In this document: positions 1 through 12,307 of the stretch, in pieces | How the letters are laid out: every line of letters begins with the position of its first letter | Numbering within the stretch: the stretch's first letter is position 1 | Notes under the pieces: model-generated | The model's database searches: none | What the model saw: only the letters and a program-made list of their open reading frames with translations | Told to the model about the DNA's origin: nothing | DNA from: Margaritispora aquatica | Lineage: Eukaryota > Ascomycota > Leotiomycetes > Helotiales > Discinellaceae | Length of the DNA stretch: 64,000 nucleotides | Assembly (NCBI GenBank): GCA_007644065.1 | Contig: VJWN01000018.1 | Span: forward strand, 434,001 to 498,000 | Direction of reading: 5' to 3' | Made by a program: the position numbers and the translations under genes

Positions 1-651
1 CTACCACCGCCGGAAACTAACACAATGGCGAAAATAAACTGGAAATTCCTCAAAAAGCCTCTTTTCTGGATCTTTGGTATGTCGACATTAGTTCAAGGTC
101 TTGGATTCTTCCTTCCAGCTCTCTATCTACCAACATACGCCACCGCGATTGGACTCAGCTCCACTCAAGGTGCCCTTGTTCTCGCCATCATGTCGATTTC
201 ACAGCTTCTAGGCCAATTTGCGTTCGGCTTCATGTCCGACAAGAAAATATCCGTCAGCAAGCTAGCGATTGGGTGCTCATGCGTAGCGACAATCGCGACG
301 TTCTGTATCTGGGGCTATGCCAAATCGTTGGGCCTACTGGTACTTTTTAGCATAGTGTATGGATTCTTCGCGTATGCGTTTGCCTCAATGCGAGCCGGCA
401 TGGGACTGGCTGTCAGTGACGATCCTTCATCTGTGCTGGCTACTTACTCGATCTTGGTCTTCCTACAGGGTATTGGAAATATCCTAGCAGGACCCATAAG
501 TTCTGGGTTGATGAGAAAGGCGGTTAGTGTGGACGCATATGGAATATCGAGGTTCAAGGAACTTGTTGTTTTCACGGGTAGTTGTATGACTGGAAGTGCC
601 TTCATCCTTCTGTTGTGGTATCTGAAGCCTAAAAAGTCTTCTCTAACCTAA
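1..651 (+). CDS. MFS monocarboxylate-type transporter, C-terminal part (5' end outside window)
   Basis: The reading frame is open from base 1, so the start codon lies left of the window; the ATG at 25 is internal. About 216 residues are visible. They hold about six hydrophobic membrane segments typical of the C-terminal half of a 12-TM major facilitator, for example the segments around FGMSTLVQGLGFFLPALYL and LVLAIMSISQLLGQFAFGF. The GFMSDKK loop matches the MFS G-x-x-x-D-(R/K) loop, and the order of segments fits fungal monocarboxylate (MCT/MCH-like) carriers of the plasma membrane. The substrate cannot be told from this part. It ends with a short lysine/serine tail and TAA. The family call is firm; the subfamily call is moderate. 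Confidence 0.85.
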   Translation, partial: LPPPETNTMAKINWKFLKKPLFWIFGMSTLVQGLGFFLPALYLPTYATAIGLSSTQGALVLAIMSISQLLGQFAFGFMSDKKISVSKLAIGCSCVATIATFCIWGYAKSLGLLVLFSIVYGFFAYAFASMRAGMGLAVSDDPSSVLATYSILVFLQGIGNILAGPISSGLMRKAVSVDAYGISRFKELVVFTGSCMTGSAFILLLWYLKPKKSSLT

Positions 652-2117
652 GCTTTAAGCTTCGTTCAGCAGCTATACGAGATTATGTCAAAAGCTACAC
701 CTGAAATGTAAGCTCATGAGGAACATGACAATTAGAATTAGCCAATGAGTATACCAAGCGCTATGCGACGGAATGTACATGTGGTGCTTCACACAATGCG
801 TGTCTTCTTTATAATCTCACTTCAAGAGATCCATTTTGACTGCAGGTGACTTCCCCGCATTTATATAAGAATTTAATATCTGAAATTTTAAGACACTTGT
901 ACTAGCGGTCGCGACCAAAAGACGCCCAGAGTGAGCTAGAAAATAGCCACACCATAGCTTTTCCACTGCCAAAAACAAAGACAGCTTCTCAAACACTTCA
1001 AAGTCTAGTATTATAGCTCAAGACATTCCTTCTTCTAAACATCAAAATATAATTCCCACAACGCGTTAAATGAGGTCCTCAAATCTCAGAAAGCAAGTAA
1101 AGGGCAAAAAGTAAAATTAAAATTTAATAGCATGAGCTGGTTTTGATACAGAAACGTTTGGAACATGAGCCTAGCGTATGCTCGACGATATTCCCTCAGC
1201 TAAGCTTAATTAATGTATCTACCAATATAAAGTGATAGCATCCCCATAAGTACATATCTTAGATACTTGGGTCAATCTCAAAGTCTATCTGTCTACCTTG
1301 GTGCCTAAACGGCACAAATCGCCCGATTCAATACCAACAAGAGGTATAAATATTTCAATAAGCCAATTTCCCGCAAGCAAAACCCCGGCTCTTTGGCCTG
1401 AGTGTAATCCGCAACGCAAATTTTCCGACTACTTGCAGGCGTTTCTTCGGTGCCATGGAGTGTCTGTGATTTCTCTTCCTTGAGCCCGGCGTCTTCTTCG
1501 GAAGAGAACCAGGTGAATAGAGTTTTGCTGTTTTGCTCATGGTTTTGAAAGGAGATTCTGAGGAATTAAGGTATTCGGTGGAAGGGACTACCACGTGATG
1601 GTTAAGCGAGGGAAGGTATTCGCGAATTCAAATTAAAATAGTAATTTGTGTTTAGTGCATTCATGGTGGATTAGTCACTGGTGTTAGAAAGACCAGTAAA
1701 GCTATGACATGTCGTGAAGGTAGATACTAGTTCCAAAATCTCTATATGTGATCGCTTGTATTAATGTGTTAATTGATGTATGGGTATGTTGAGATATCAA
1801 TACCCTACCGAGAGCATCCCCTTTGACGGAAAAATGCAACATAGCTTAAAGGTCCTATCATCATAACTTTGAGAGAGTTCAGTTTTGAGAGCATAAGTAA
1901 AGTTAGCTCAACTTTCAGGATCGTTTTATATCCTGTATGCTCTTTAGCTGCTACATAGGAAGTGCCTCCTATAGTTCTACTTCAATTCGCTCGGAAAACT
2001 ACAAGTACAAATGCACCACCTTCTTCTTCTGTATGTTAAACTCGAAAGCAACACATCCACCAACACCTGCCAGGCATCTTTTCCACCTTCCAAAGTATCT
2101 TTAGCGCAACATTAATT
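652..2117. other. Intergenic region, no gene supported
   Basis: AT-rich sequence between the transporter stop and the secreted-protein gene. On the minus strand at about 1335-1565 one frame without ATG stays open and reads like protein, including FTWFSSEEDAGLKEEK. I could not attach it to a start, splice sites or a family. Nothing else stands out. Confidence 0.5.
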
Positions 2118-2872
2118 CTACTTATCTGAACAACGCCTATTTTCCGACCTCAGATTCATGATAACGACGTTCCAACCTTGATTGCTGAACTGCTGCCCAC
2201 AGATATCTTTGTAATCGCCTTTTACATTAGAGCAGTCGTCCTTGATACTCTGTGCCGCATCAGCGACACTCGAACATGGAATTGTCAACTCAACGCCATT
2301 CTGTTAATCTTTTGTCAGTGTGAAATCAAAACGATGAGGGAATGAGACAGGAATTACGTCGTTGCAGAGCTGAATTGCACTATCAGACCAGCCACCCGCG
2401 AATCGGCAGAACACGTTGATACATTGCTTGGGCACGACCTTGCAGATACGGCCAGGCTCTCTCAATTCCTTGATGCCATCATCAATGTGAGGAGTATATG
2501 CGCTGACCCTACGTGTGGATATGTGAGTATGTATGATCTCCCTGTTGTTTCTCTTCTTGCTGAAGAATCCTGCTTCGCGAAGGGAGGCACGTTACATACC
2601 ATGGCTGGCCTGGGATGGAAAATGGGCCACCAAGACAACAACGCTACGATACAGGCAAATCGTTAGTGGACTACTACCTCGTAGGCCAACAGTGTGCATA
2701 CCGGTGTGTTTCTACTGTATAGTAGAGCTTTGTCTTCCGCAGATACGCTTGATGGTTGAGGGTATGCCGAAACGAAGGCCTATCGGGCTTGAATGTGAGC
2801 ATCAAATAGTTGTCTATGTTCTTGCAGACTACCCACCAAAAACGAGAGGATGAGCAGAGTCGGGTTCATCAT
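2118..2872 (-). CDS. Small secreted cysteine-rich protein (candidate effector), five exons
   Basis: No single reading frame shows this gene; it appears only on joining exons 2872-2837, 2779-2747, 2643-2600, 2508-2358 and 2300-2118. The introns are 57, 103, 91 and 57 nt, all GT-AG (donors GTGGGT, GTATCT, GTATGT, GTAATT), and the exons total 447 nt, giving 148 residues plus TAG. Residues 1-17 form a clear signal peptide (MMNPTLLILSFLAFVSA) with a likely cut before YPQPSS. The mature part has ten cysteines (25, 26, 60, 67, 72, 86, 97, 111, 122, 145), enough for five disulfides. No catalytic motif or named family was recognised. Size, secretion signal and cysteine content fit fungal small secreted proteins, which often act in host or microbe interaction; that role is inference. 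A second in-frame ATG follows directly, which does not change the mature protein. Confidence 0.75.
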
Positions 2873-5362
2873 GGATATCCTAGTATTAAGCAGTGTACTT
2901 GGTAGTTCCGCTAACCTTCGATTAAGGCTTAGTAACGTTTGCTAGAAAGAGTATGCTCTTGTGATCTTCTTTTTTCTTTCTGTTGGATATTTGAACTTCG
3001 TAAATTGATGGGTTTGAGCATCTTGGTTTTCAGGAAACCACTAAAATTTATATGCAATGAGTCTTCTCGAATGATTCAAAAGTGTTAAAAACGTTGTAGA
3101 ATTGAATATTCACTGCCATTGTGATTCAAACCAGGTATACCCTCATTTTCCAGACCTCGTTAAATCTGAACCAAACTTGAATGCGATCATGGTTCAACTT
3201 GAAAAATACACGATTCACAAAAGTCATTGACGGACAAATTTGTGATTCATGATCGAGAAAAGCACACGGATCTACAGAACCCAGAAACACGATCCCAATA
3301 TCTGTGTTCTAATGGAAGAGGAGGACCTTCATAACGGAATTGAATCATTGGCCTACAAACCGCTTTTTTGCGTATTCCCTCAAACACATGGAAACACCTC
3401 GTCTTATCGTTGCTGTCGTAAAAAGCGAGCAAATTTCTTCAAACAAAAATTTGAACATGATCGACTAAGATCGCGTCCAACTCGGTTTTTTTTAGTTTCA
3501 AAGTTGTAGAAATACTTTTTGATGGTATCTTTGCCTTTCCGAAAACAAACCACTTTGTTCTAAGATTGGTAGGTTTGTTAAAGTTCGATCAATATTTCAT
3601 TGAGAACTTCACCAGTTTGAAGAATTTTTAACTTTGACTTATCTACCTGGTGCGTTATCAAGGACTGGAGCGTTATCAAGGACTTTGTCTACTATTGATA
3701 AAGGCAGTGGTTATTTTGTCTTTCTCGAAGCCAACACCTTGCAACTGCATATAGCGTTTCTTATGGCATAAGTAGACCATAGACCACATGAGATTTAAGA
3801 GTGTCGCCATATCTATTGAATGTGCGACTCGTCTTGACGCATCCTAAGATGTCCGTCTTATTTTGTTGTCCTTTGGTGATCGTGCTCATTCGACGTAAAG
3901 GTGTGGCCGCCTTGAATCATTCGCTTAGCCCAGTCGCTACACCCGTGGCCTGTCTCTTCGTCCAAAAGTACTCGAACTACCTAGATCCATGTAGATCACA
4001 AAGACCTGCGAACCCACATGGCTCACAGAGGCAAGAATTCCGTTCCTTCATGGTCTTACATAAAAGACTGAGCGAAGGCTCCCCTGCAAATGTTGAAAAG
4101 CAGTAATTCCCGAGAGGTTCCCTTGCTGAATCTCGGTGTATCTTTGCATCAACGTTCTCTTCGCAAAATTTAGATATGATGCAAGCCAATAGCGCCGTGT
4201 GTGACTCTATCAAAGGTTTCCATCAATGTCGCTGGCCGTTGCTAAGATAAAGTAGATTAGAACGATAGGAAGAAACACACATCCGAAATACGATATCCAC
4301 TCCAGAGGGTAGCCGCAAGAAGAGAAAACGGCGAAAGTAGGGTGGTTGAGATATGAAAAAGACCAACCCAGTCGGGCACTTTATACTTATCACAACTTAT
4401 ATGCAATTATATGTGCAAGCGAGACGCAGCTGCAAGCCGATCTCGGAGTCTGAGCTGAAACGTGCAACTGAATCTATTGAAGTCGAGGAGAATCGTCGAT
4501 ATTGAGGCGGAGAGTGAGGCGGAAGAGCTAATGCCGTCGTATGTATTGAAGACAACCGATGGTTGATTGGGCGAGGAGATGTAGCCTTGGCGCTCGCATT
4601 TAGCGGTGAGGATACGGAGCGTATTAATCCGTCCTCCGGTATTCTTTTAGTCTTGTCGAGTCATGGATTCAACCAGATATCCTGACATTCTTCCCTCCGT
4701 GATTTGGAAATCTGGTGCAAGCGTTTGATACGGATCATGTAGAGAAGTTCCACTAGAGTTGATCCATGTAATTTGTGGTTGGTCCTTGCAGCGAGCAATC
4801 CACTCACCCGATGAACACTCTCCAACCCAGAATCATATGGTTTTAATCCATGGTAAATCCACCTCCATCGATCGGTAATCCTAGTCAATTATTTTGAAAT
4901 GCTTAGCGTCCGCTGCAACCGCCAAACTAATGCTGACGAATGAAACTTACTTACATTGCTCTACGCTGTAATAATCTGGCACAGAGACGAGGGGACAACT
5001 TATGTGCTCCTTCGAGAAACCGCGGTGAAAGAGACTTACAGTCAATGAAAGAGAAAGCAAACTAAAATAGACGAACGGGCACTAATATGAAGCGAAGACG
5101 TGATTTCCCCGTTACGCGATTTTGCCATTCCTAGAAAATATGGCGTTATATGACACCAGCTTCGTAATGTATCACACAAGATCCTGCACTCCCCCCCTCC
5201 CCGCAGGTAACCCGTTGGGTTGCCTACATGTCTCCGAACTTTCCTTAAATAAACTTCGGGACCCCCACGAGATAGAGTCCCAGAGAGCAGCCACTTTGCA
5301 TTTGTCCCATATTTGAGAATTATCTGCATATCATTCGTCCGTTTCGATACAATCCATTTGTC
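2873..5362. other. Intergenic region with scattered protein-like fragments
   Basis: No complete gene could be built. The minus strand holds several short frames that look translated: 3247-3432 (61 codons, with RKKAVCRPMIQFRYEGPPLP), about 4430-4650, about 4640-4830, and a hydrophobic stretch near 4240-4320. Between 3120 and 3260 the motif GTGATTCA and close variants recur. The picture fits a decayed gene or mobile element, but no terminal repeats, transposase or reverse transcriptase motif was found. A TATA-like TATAAA lies on the minus strand near 4385. Confidence 0.35.
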
Positions 5363-6135
5363 ATGGCTATTGCTTCATTGCTACCACGTCCTGGATATTT
5401 ATTCGACAACCCAGACAGGCCTGGCCACTCAAATGCCGATGGAGATGAGCGAGACTGGCTCGTTGTCTCCCCATACAATGAGAGGCCTCACCAGCTTGAC
5501 TTACGGCGCGTCGATACTAGTTGTCAACTGCTCGCTAAAGCACTTGCACATATGAAGTCGCTGCGAGACGATTATGCTACCGCACCATATGCCGAAACGT
5601 TCAACTTCGAGGAGGTAATAGAACATCTGCGATATCTCGTTTCGGACTCGAAATTCGAATGGAAGGAGAAGGATTTTTATATAGTCGTGTTCAGATCTCA
5701 AATCCCCCCAACCACAGAGTATGCCGACCTTGGAATTCTGGACAAGGCTGCACACCAGGAAGCTATTGAGAGCGGAGGGTTCTTGAAGTAAGATAGCAAG
5801 AACTCAAACCACTGAGTCTTGCTAATAATATATAGATACTGGTTTGGAACTCCGAATGATGAAGGAAGAAACCTCGCAACTTGCGGTATGTTGGCCTTTT
5901 CTCCTGCGAGCTTACACGATCATACCACCCCATGCATTCTATACGCTAAATCACTTACTGACTTGCTGTAGTCTGGCGGAATCAGCATGATGCGAGAATT
6001 GGCAGCGTGGGGGAGGCGCATAAAAAAGCTGCAGCCCAAACAAGATTTCTTTACAAGGAATGGGCCATAGAAAGGCTCCGACTTCAGATCATGGATGACG
6101 CAAGAGAGTGGAAGATCTCTGAATGGTCAGGATGA
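5363..6135 (+). CDS. UPF0643 family protein (fungal, function unknown)
   Basis: Three exons (5363-5787, 5836-5885, 5972-6135) give 212 residues; both introns are GT-AG (48 and 86 nt). The sequence carries hallmarks I associate with the fungal UPF0643 family (S. pombe PB2B2.08 type): DYATAPYAETFNFEEV, FYIVVFRSQIPPTT, a KYWFGTPNDEGRNLATCVWR block created across the splice sites, and a C-terminal EWAIERLRLQI. No signal peptide or membrane segment is seen, so it is probably cytosolic. The biochemical role of this family is unknown. It starts at the first ATG of the frame, about 230 bp after a pyrimidine-rich stretch, and is the first well-conserved gene after the poorly coding left part. Confidence 0.88.
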
Positions 6136-7733
6136 AATTACCTTGCGTCCATATCCAAAGACCTGACTGGTTCACTTGAGATATTTGACGTCTGGCTTTG
6201 GAGAAGGCTGGATGTATGCAAATATCGTGGAGCGATTTTGATTGGGGTAGGGTTGTCGACTAGTCGAAAGCGTAGCAAATACATAATGCTCAATTTTTCT
6301 TTCTGAATATTTATCACGTAATCGATCTCGAATGCAAATCTAGACATAACGTGATACTAAAAACAAACATTTTAACATAGGCATGTATGATTGCCAGTCA
6401 TAACTAGAAAGGCTTCATCAAAAAACGTACATCACACATCAAATTTAGCTTGTGATCTAACAGTTCTTTTAACATATCTCTACAAAAAGTAATATATTGG
6501 TCATATATATTCCTTAGCGGTATGTATCTACCACGTCTTAAACTGAGCACATTAGTTAGGAGAATAGCAACGCCTATACATAGATTAAAATACACAAATA
6601 TATTTAGACTACTGACAGAGGAGACCGAGATAGTTTTTTTCTGGCTCCAAGATGACCAAGGTATCTTGATTTCGCATACAACAGAATGTCTTCGTCGACT
6701 TTGACTAATGTCAAACATTTTGAATTGTTTGTTAATTTGAAAATAATACAGAAACGTCTTATTGACTGCGGCTTGTGACAGTAGCGGACCATATCTAGTC
6801 GCGGTGAAGAGACAAAAGAAATACCAAGGTTCACTTTTGAAAATAGACAGCTGCAGCTTGCTTGCTCCCTCTACGAAGGTATACAAAGTCCATCTGTATG
6901 ACACAGAATGAGGAAGATCAACGAGAAACAAAAACCAAACAAGCAGCACTACTGCGATTCAAAACATTTGGTTCATAGGAACCGTTATGTCAGTATATAT
7001 TCCCACAGTGTTAGAGGTGAATTCAACAGAAGTCATCACAGTCGTAGCTCGGGTGCCTGGCTATTAAAGACTATGGCCTAACCAATTGGCTTTTCCACAA
7101 TTAACCGTATAAATCTTTGATGTATGTCGCTTGAGGGTGATGTGGGTGTTCATTGATTGGATTTTCCCTACAATTTCCTGGGTGATGATCTTGGTTGTAA
7201 TGGTTTGGAAAGACCCCGCACATAGAATAGGAGTAGGTGCCGTCTGAAATCCAATTGGACTGATATTGTATTGCTCTGACAAGTAAAAAGATACTATAGT
7301 ATGCATCGTATACTTTATTGGTAGCTGAGCTCTTGTTATATTGGTATAGTTCGTGGTTTTGATACTTGATGTTGTCCCTGAATTGACTTCATGAAGGTCG
7401 CTGTTGGTTTGGCTTGAGCAATTTTGACTGGGCCTGCTGGTTCGTTGTGCCCAAACTCGAAAGCACACGATCTTCTGATTGCCGCAACTTCAACTTCAAC
7501 ACGCTTCTGCCAGCCGCAATTCCTGGGCGTTTGGGTATTCACCTTTATATTAAGCATTGAGAGTGACGAATCCATTCTTTAACTCGCAATTTGTGTCTCC
7601 AGACACTGTCTAGTAGCCCCACCAAGAGGACCGTTCCGCCTCGCGCCCCGACTTCAATTGCACTACCGCAGAACCTCAAAGCTTTGTTCAGCACTGTATT
7701 TACAGATTACCACAAGCAGTTCTTCTATTAGCA
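6136..7733. other. Intergenic region, AT-rich, no gene supported
   Basis: Two long minus-strand frames occur (6404-6949, 181 codons; 7064-7468, 134 codons), but neither begins with ATG or resembles a family I know. The last 150 bases contain the upstream region of NAA15. I see no RNA gene or transposon. Confidence 0.45.
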
Positions 7734-10379
7734 ATGCCGCAGGTACTAAGTTCGAAGGAGCAGTCGCTCTTTCGGACAGTAGTGCGCAACTATGAGGACA
7801 AGCAATACAAAAAAGGTGCGAGATGGCAGCTCCGTTTGTTACTTCTTACCAACAGCTTGCAGGTATCAAATCTGCGGACCAGATTCTCCGAAAAAATCCT
7901 AAGCATGGAGACACCTTGGCTATGAAAGCCCTGATCATGAACTCTCAGGGAAAGACAGACGAGGCTTTTGCTCTTGCGAAAGTGGCCTTGCAATGTGACA
8001 TGAAGTCGCATGTTTGCTGGCATGTCTACGGGCTGTTATACCGAGCTGTAAAAAACTTCGAGGAGGCCATCAAGGCATACAAATTTGCCTTGAGATTGGA
8101 ACCAGATTCACAACAGATTCAGAGAGATTTGGCGCTGCTGCAGGTACAAATGCGAGACTACCCAGGGTATATTGTTAGCCGCAAGGCAATGATGCAGGCA
8201 AGGCCCAATGTTCGAAACACATGGACTGCGTTGGCTGTAGCTCATCACCTGAATGGTGATATTGCTGAGGCCGAACGAGTTCTTACTGCTTATGAAGACA
8301 CTCTTAGGAATGTCCCTGCGAGGACTGATTTCGAGAACTCGGAAGCCGTCATGTACAAGAATTCTCTGATCGCAGAGCAAGGAGATATTGAGAGAGCTTT
8401 GGAACACTTGGAAAAGGAAGCAAAGTTTAATTTGGATAGTCTTGCGGTCATGGAGCTTCGTGCATCATACCTCTCAAAATTGGGACGCAAAGAAGAATCT
8501 ATCAAAGCCTACCGCGCGCTTCTTGACCGCAATTCCGAGTATAAGAAATACTATGATGGTCTTGTCTTAGCTATGGAGATTGCACCTGGAGATCACGCTG
8601 GTCAGAAAGCCATCTATGACGAATATGCAGACAAATTCCCTCGCTGTGATGCTGCTCGAAGATTACCTCTCGACTTTTTGGAAGGTATGGCATTCTATAA
8701 CCCCTTGAAATAAAATGAACATACTAACGCAATCCACCATAGGCAGCGACTTTCGTGCTACTGCTGACCAGTACATCAATCGAATGCTTGATAAAGGAGT
8801 ACCATCAACATTTGCAAATCTCAAACATCTCTATTCTAACAAGGACAAACGCGAGATCCTTCCTGAAGTTGTCCAACAATACATAGAGAGCGGTAAGAGT
8901 GAAGCAAATCAGGAGCCAAAGCGAAGCGGTGACACCTCAAAAGGTGCCTCGGCAGCGTATTATTTTCTTGCACAGCACTACAATTACTATCTGAGCCGCG
9001 ACTTAGATAAAGCAATGGACTTCATCGACAAAGCAATTGAATTGGAACCGGAAAGTGTTGATTTTCACATGACAAAGGCACGTATCTGGAAGCACTTCGG
9101 TGATACCCAAAAGGCCTCAGAGATTATGGAAAAAGCTCGAACTCTTGATACAAGAGATCGACATATCAATACCAAGGCTGCAAAATATAAGTTGAGAAAC
9201 GACGAGAGCGAGGCAGCTATCAATACCATGGGCATGTTCACCCGGGCAGAGACAGTTGGAGGACCTCTTGCAGACCTTCATGATATGCAATGTATGTGGT
9301 ATTTGACAGAGGATGGCCAGTCATATGCTCGCCAAGGGAAGCTTGGGCTTGCTCTCAAGCGCTTCACTTCGATTTTCAACATTTTTGAGGTTTGGCAAGA
9401 GGATCAGTTTGACTTCCATGCATTCTCTCTTCGCAAAGGTCAAATCAGAGCATATATGGAGATGATGAGATGGGAAGATCGGATAAGAGAACATCCTTTC
9501 TATAGCCGAGCAGCTCTCTCAGCTGTTGAAGTCTATCTTGCTATTCATGATAAGCCACTGAGCAACGGAACGAATGGTTCCGAAGAGAATGGTGACGATG
9601 CTGCTGAGCGGAAAAGGGCCGCAAAGAAAGCCAGGAAAGAAGCTCAAAAGGCAGAGCGTGAGGCTTTGGCCAAGAAGAATGAGCCAAACAAGTCTACGCG
9701 AGATGGTGAAGGGGATCTAAAGAAGAAAGATGACGATCCTGAGGGTGTCAAGTTGGCTGCGACAACCGAGCCATTGGTTGATGCTATGAAATTTTTGACC
9801 CCGCTACTCCAGTTTAGCCCCAAGAATATTGATGCTCAAATTGCTGGTTTTGAGGTCTACATCCGAAGGTGTAAGTATACTCATCAAACAAGTCTTGAAT
9901 TTAGCTAACCTGCCACTGTAGCTAAACTTCTGTTGGCTCTAAAATGCCTCCTCGCAGCAGCAACTCTGGACAAGGAGCACTCAAAGGTTCATGAGCAAAT
10001 CATCCGTTTCAAGTTAGCCCTTGATCAAGAGGCCAAGACTCTTCAACCTCAAGTGGCCGAGGTCATCAAGTCAGAGTTCACTCTGCTACCAACAGGTGTT
10101 GACTTGACCAAATATAACGACGAGTATTTGTCGCAAAACAGCGATTGCTCGCGGAGAACTGTTTCAGCTCTCAAGGTGCGGAAGTTGCTTTCACCAGATG
10201 CAGCATCAGCTGTAGAGAAGGATGTGGTTGGTGTTTTAGACTTGCCGAGTATCACGTTAGAGGAGGCGTCTGAAGCGTTCGCGCTCTTAAGCTCATGGAA
10301 GAGCAAAGAGGTTGAAGCTTTCAGGCTCCTGGCCGAGGCAAAGTGGCCCAAAGCCTCTATCTTTGCCGCCCCAGCATAA
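7734..10379 (+). CDS. NAA15: N-terminal acetyltransferase A complex auxiliary subunit (NAA15/Nat1)
   Basis: Four exons (7734-7815, 7863-8684, 8743-9870, 9922-10379) encode 829 residues, the usual family size. NAA15 is the large TPR scaffold that anchors the catalytic NAA10 to ribosomes for co-translational acetylation of Ser, Ala, Thr, Gly, Val and Cys N-termini. The N-terminus (LSSKEQSLFRTVVRNYEDKQ then KKGIKSADQILRKNPKHGDT) is highly diagnostic, as is AAYYFLAQHYNYYLSRDLDKA in the middle. TPR helices run through most of the chain. Residues about 588-640 form a charged lysine/glutamate linker typical of the family before the C-terminal helices. The first intron has an uncommon donor (GTGCGA) and is only 47 nt, but skipping it would break frame. 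Introns 2 and 3 are 58 and 51 nt. Confidence 0.96.
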
Positions 10380-10805
10380 TCGAGCTGTTGATCGATCTTC
10401 ATGCTAGAATTTCTCTTGCGATTCCAAGCAAGACTGTGCTATCACCAAAATAAATCAAGATGTTTCGGCGCGGGTTTCTGTGCATTTCGAGCGCTCACTT
10501 GGGATGGGAGACTGGTTCGCGGCATACCTTGGCATAATTCTGGCATGATGATATTATGACGGATGGGCAGGTTAGATAGACAAAAGTTTGCACAGGCATA
10601 GTAAAAAATGGCGGGGGGCAGATTCAGCATGGAAAATTGTTCAGAGGAGATTATGTAATATTGTTATCGTGATCGGATATCGATCTTCGTCTCATCGCGA
10701 TTCTATATCCACTTATGGATGAGGTGCTATCGTACAAGTGAGATGCAGCAGTGGTATCGTCGTCCTATACATATTATACAAAGCGCCTTTTTGTTCATAC
10801 AATGC
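10380..10805. other. Convergent 3' intergenic region (NAA15 / TIM54)
   Basis: Holds the 3' ends of two genes that read towards each other. No open frame or repeat worth naming is seen. Confidence 0.6.
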
Positions 10806-12307
10806 CTATTCCAAAGTCTCCTCCCCACTTTCATCTCGTATAGGTTTCTTCTCCTTCGCCCAGCCGGCAGCTTTCATACCTTGTCTGTATAGAGATCGGA
10901 CACCACCTTTAATCCAACCTTCGACCTCCTCTTCTGGTACGACAATCGCTCTAGCTCGCACCTCATCCTCAAGCGTGAGCTCGAATTTACGCATGCGAGA
11001 TGCTATGCGAGGGTCGAGGACCACGGGGTCTAGCCAAGTCCTCTCTGGCTCGCCATCAACCCTTACTCTAGTCTTCTTGTGCCATTCCTTCTCCTCATTC
11101 AATAGTGCAGTCTGCTGCTCTGCCACTTGGGATTCATTCTCGCCTTGCAAGCTCTGCTCCGACTCTTCTGAGAATGAAGATGGTGGGAGGTTCTCGGATG
11201 TACTGTGATAAGGACGGTATGTTGCGAGGATAATGGCTGCTGTGTCCCGACCAATGGTGTCTGCTAGAACCCGTCTATTCAGAAATCGATATAGACGTTT
11301 TGGGGTGTTGAGGAAACCAAGAATGTGGGGGAATGGTATTGGTTGCGAAGGGTCGAATTCAGCTGGTAGTCCTGATGGTAGCGAGGCTGTTTTATAGTCG
11401 AGTGTCGTGATGAAAGGTTTAGGCTGTGGTGGCTTCTTGGGCTTCTCGTCTTCTTTGGGTGTGGTCTCCTCTACTGGTTTCTCTTCGGATCCAGCCTCCC
11501 TGGGTTCTGAGAGGAGCGTAATTCCTGGCATGGTTTCCATGGCCTTCACTTCTGTATCTGGCAGGCTTGATTCCCCTGCCGGCACTTCGACTTCTGGCTT
11601 TGGCGGCTCTGTAAGCGGACCAAGCCATCCCTCATGTACGCCCCTGACATACTCCTTCCACGTATGTCGTCCAATGACTATATCTCCACGAGGTCCGTCA
11701 AATTCCTTGACACCTCCTTTCCTCCTAGTTTCGGCTATCGGATTCTCCTCTGCCCGTTCATCAAGTGGTAACCTGGATTCGCGGATCCTCTCTGCTATCT
11801 CTGCTCGGATGTCCCCCTCTTTCTTTCCTTGTATGAATTCCCAATCCAAGCCAGATGCCACCAAGATTGGTTTCACATATTCCTTGAAGTGGTCCTGGGC
11901 TATGCGCAAGCCATCAACTGGTGGGCCTTCCAGGAGAACCGTAAGTCGTCTAGGCATGGACTTAGGATCTATGGGCTCCTTTGCGATATGTTCTACCAGT
12001 TTGCACCATTTCCTTTGAGCTCGTCTGGTTTCCCTCTTGTCATAAACAATGGCCGTCGTAAACGATCCAGTGATTGTAAGAAAGATCATCCAATTCCTAG
12101 ACGGTAGTTTGGGACGAAAGTTTTCGCCAAACCCCAGGTACTTCCACATGGGATTTGGAGGCTTCAGTGGTTTTGCTGCTTTGGCATCAGGCTTCATATC
12201 TGGGTTAGAAGCTCCTGGAGCATTCTGCAGTGATTATTAGCATCATACCCCCCAAAAATCATCTCAAATTTACATACCTCCCCGCTTGGAGCTTTTGTAT
12301 CTGCCAT
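10806..12307 (-). CDS. TIM54: Mitochondrial import inner membrane translocase subunit Tim54
   Basis: Two exons (12307-12278 and 12224-10806, 53-nt intron with GTATGT donor) give 482 residues. Tim54 is part of the TIM22 complex, which inserts metabolite carriers into the inner membrane. The N-terminal part has the family block NPMWKYLGFGENFRPKLPSRNW followed by a single membrane segment at about residues 54-72. Further on are RRLTVLLEGPPVDGL, VKPILVASGLDWEFI and WLGPLTEPP, all typical. The C-terminal half is longer and more acidic than in yeast, as usual in filamentous fungi. The tiny first exon of ten codons was placed from the in-frame ATG, donor and phase. It is divergently placed from COT1, 1.26 kb away. 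Confidence 0.93.

Noticed and set aside
6404..6949. 181-codon minus-strand frame
   Set aside because: Starts at GTG with an upstream TGA, no ATG at the start, low-complexity hydrophobic composition and no family signal; likely chance in AT-rich DNA.
7064..7468. 134-codon minus-strand frame upstream of NAA15
   Set aside because: No ATG at its start, no recognisable motif, not compatible with a splice model I could build.
11407..12018. 203-codon plus-strand frame
   Set aside because: Exact antisense of the TIM54 coding exon; serine/glycine-rich composition is typical of an antisense shadow.
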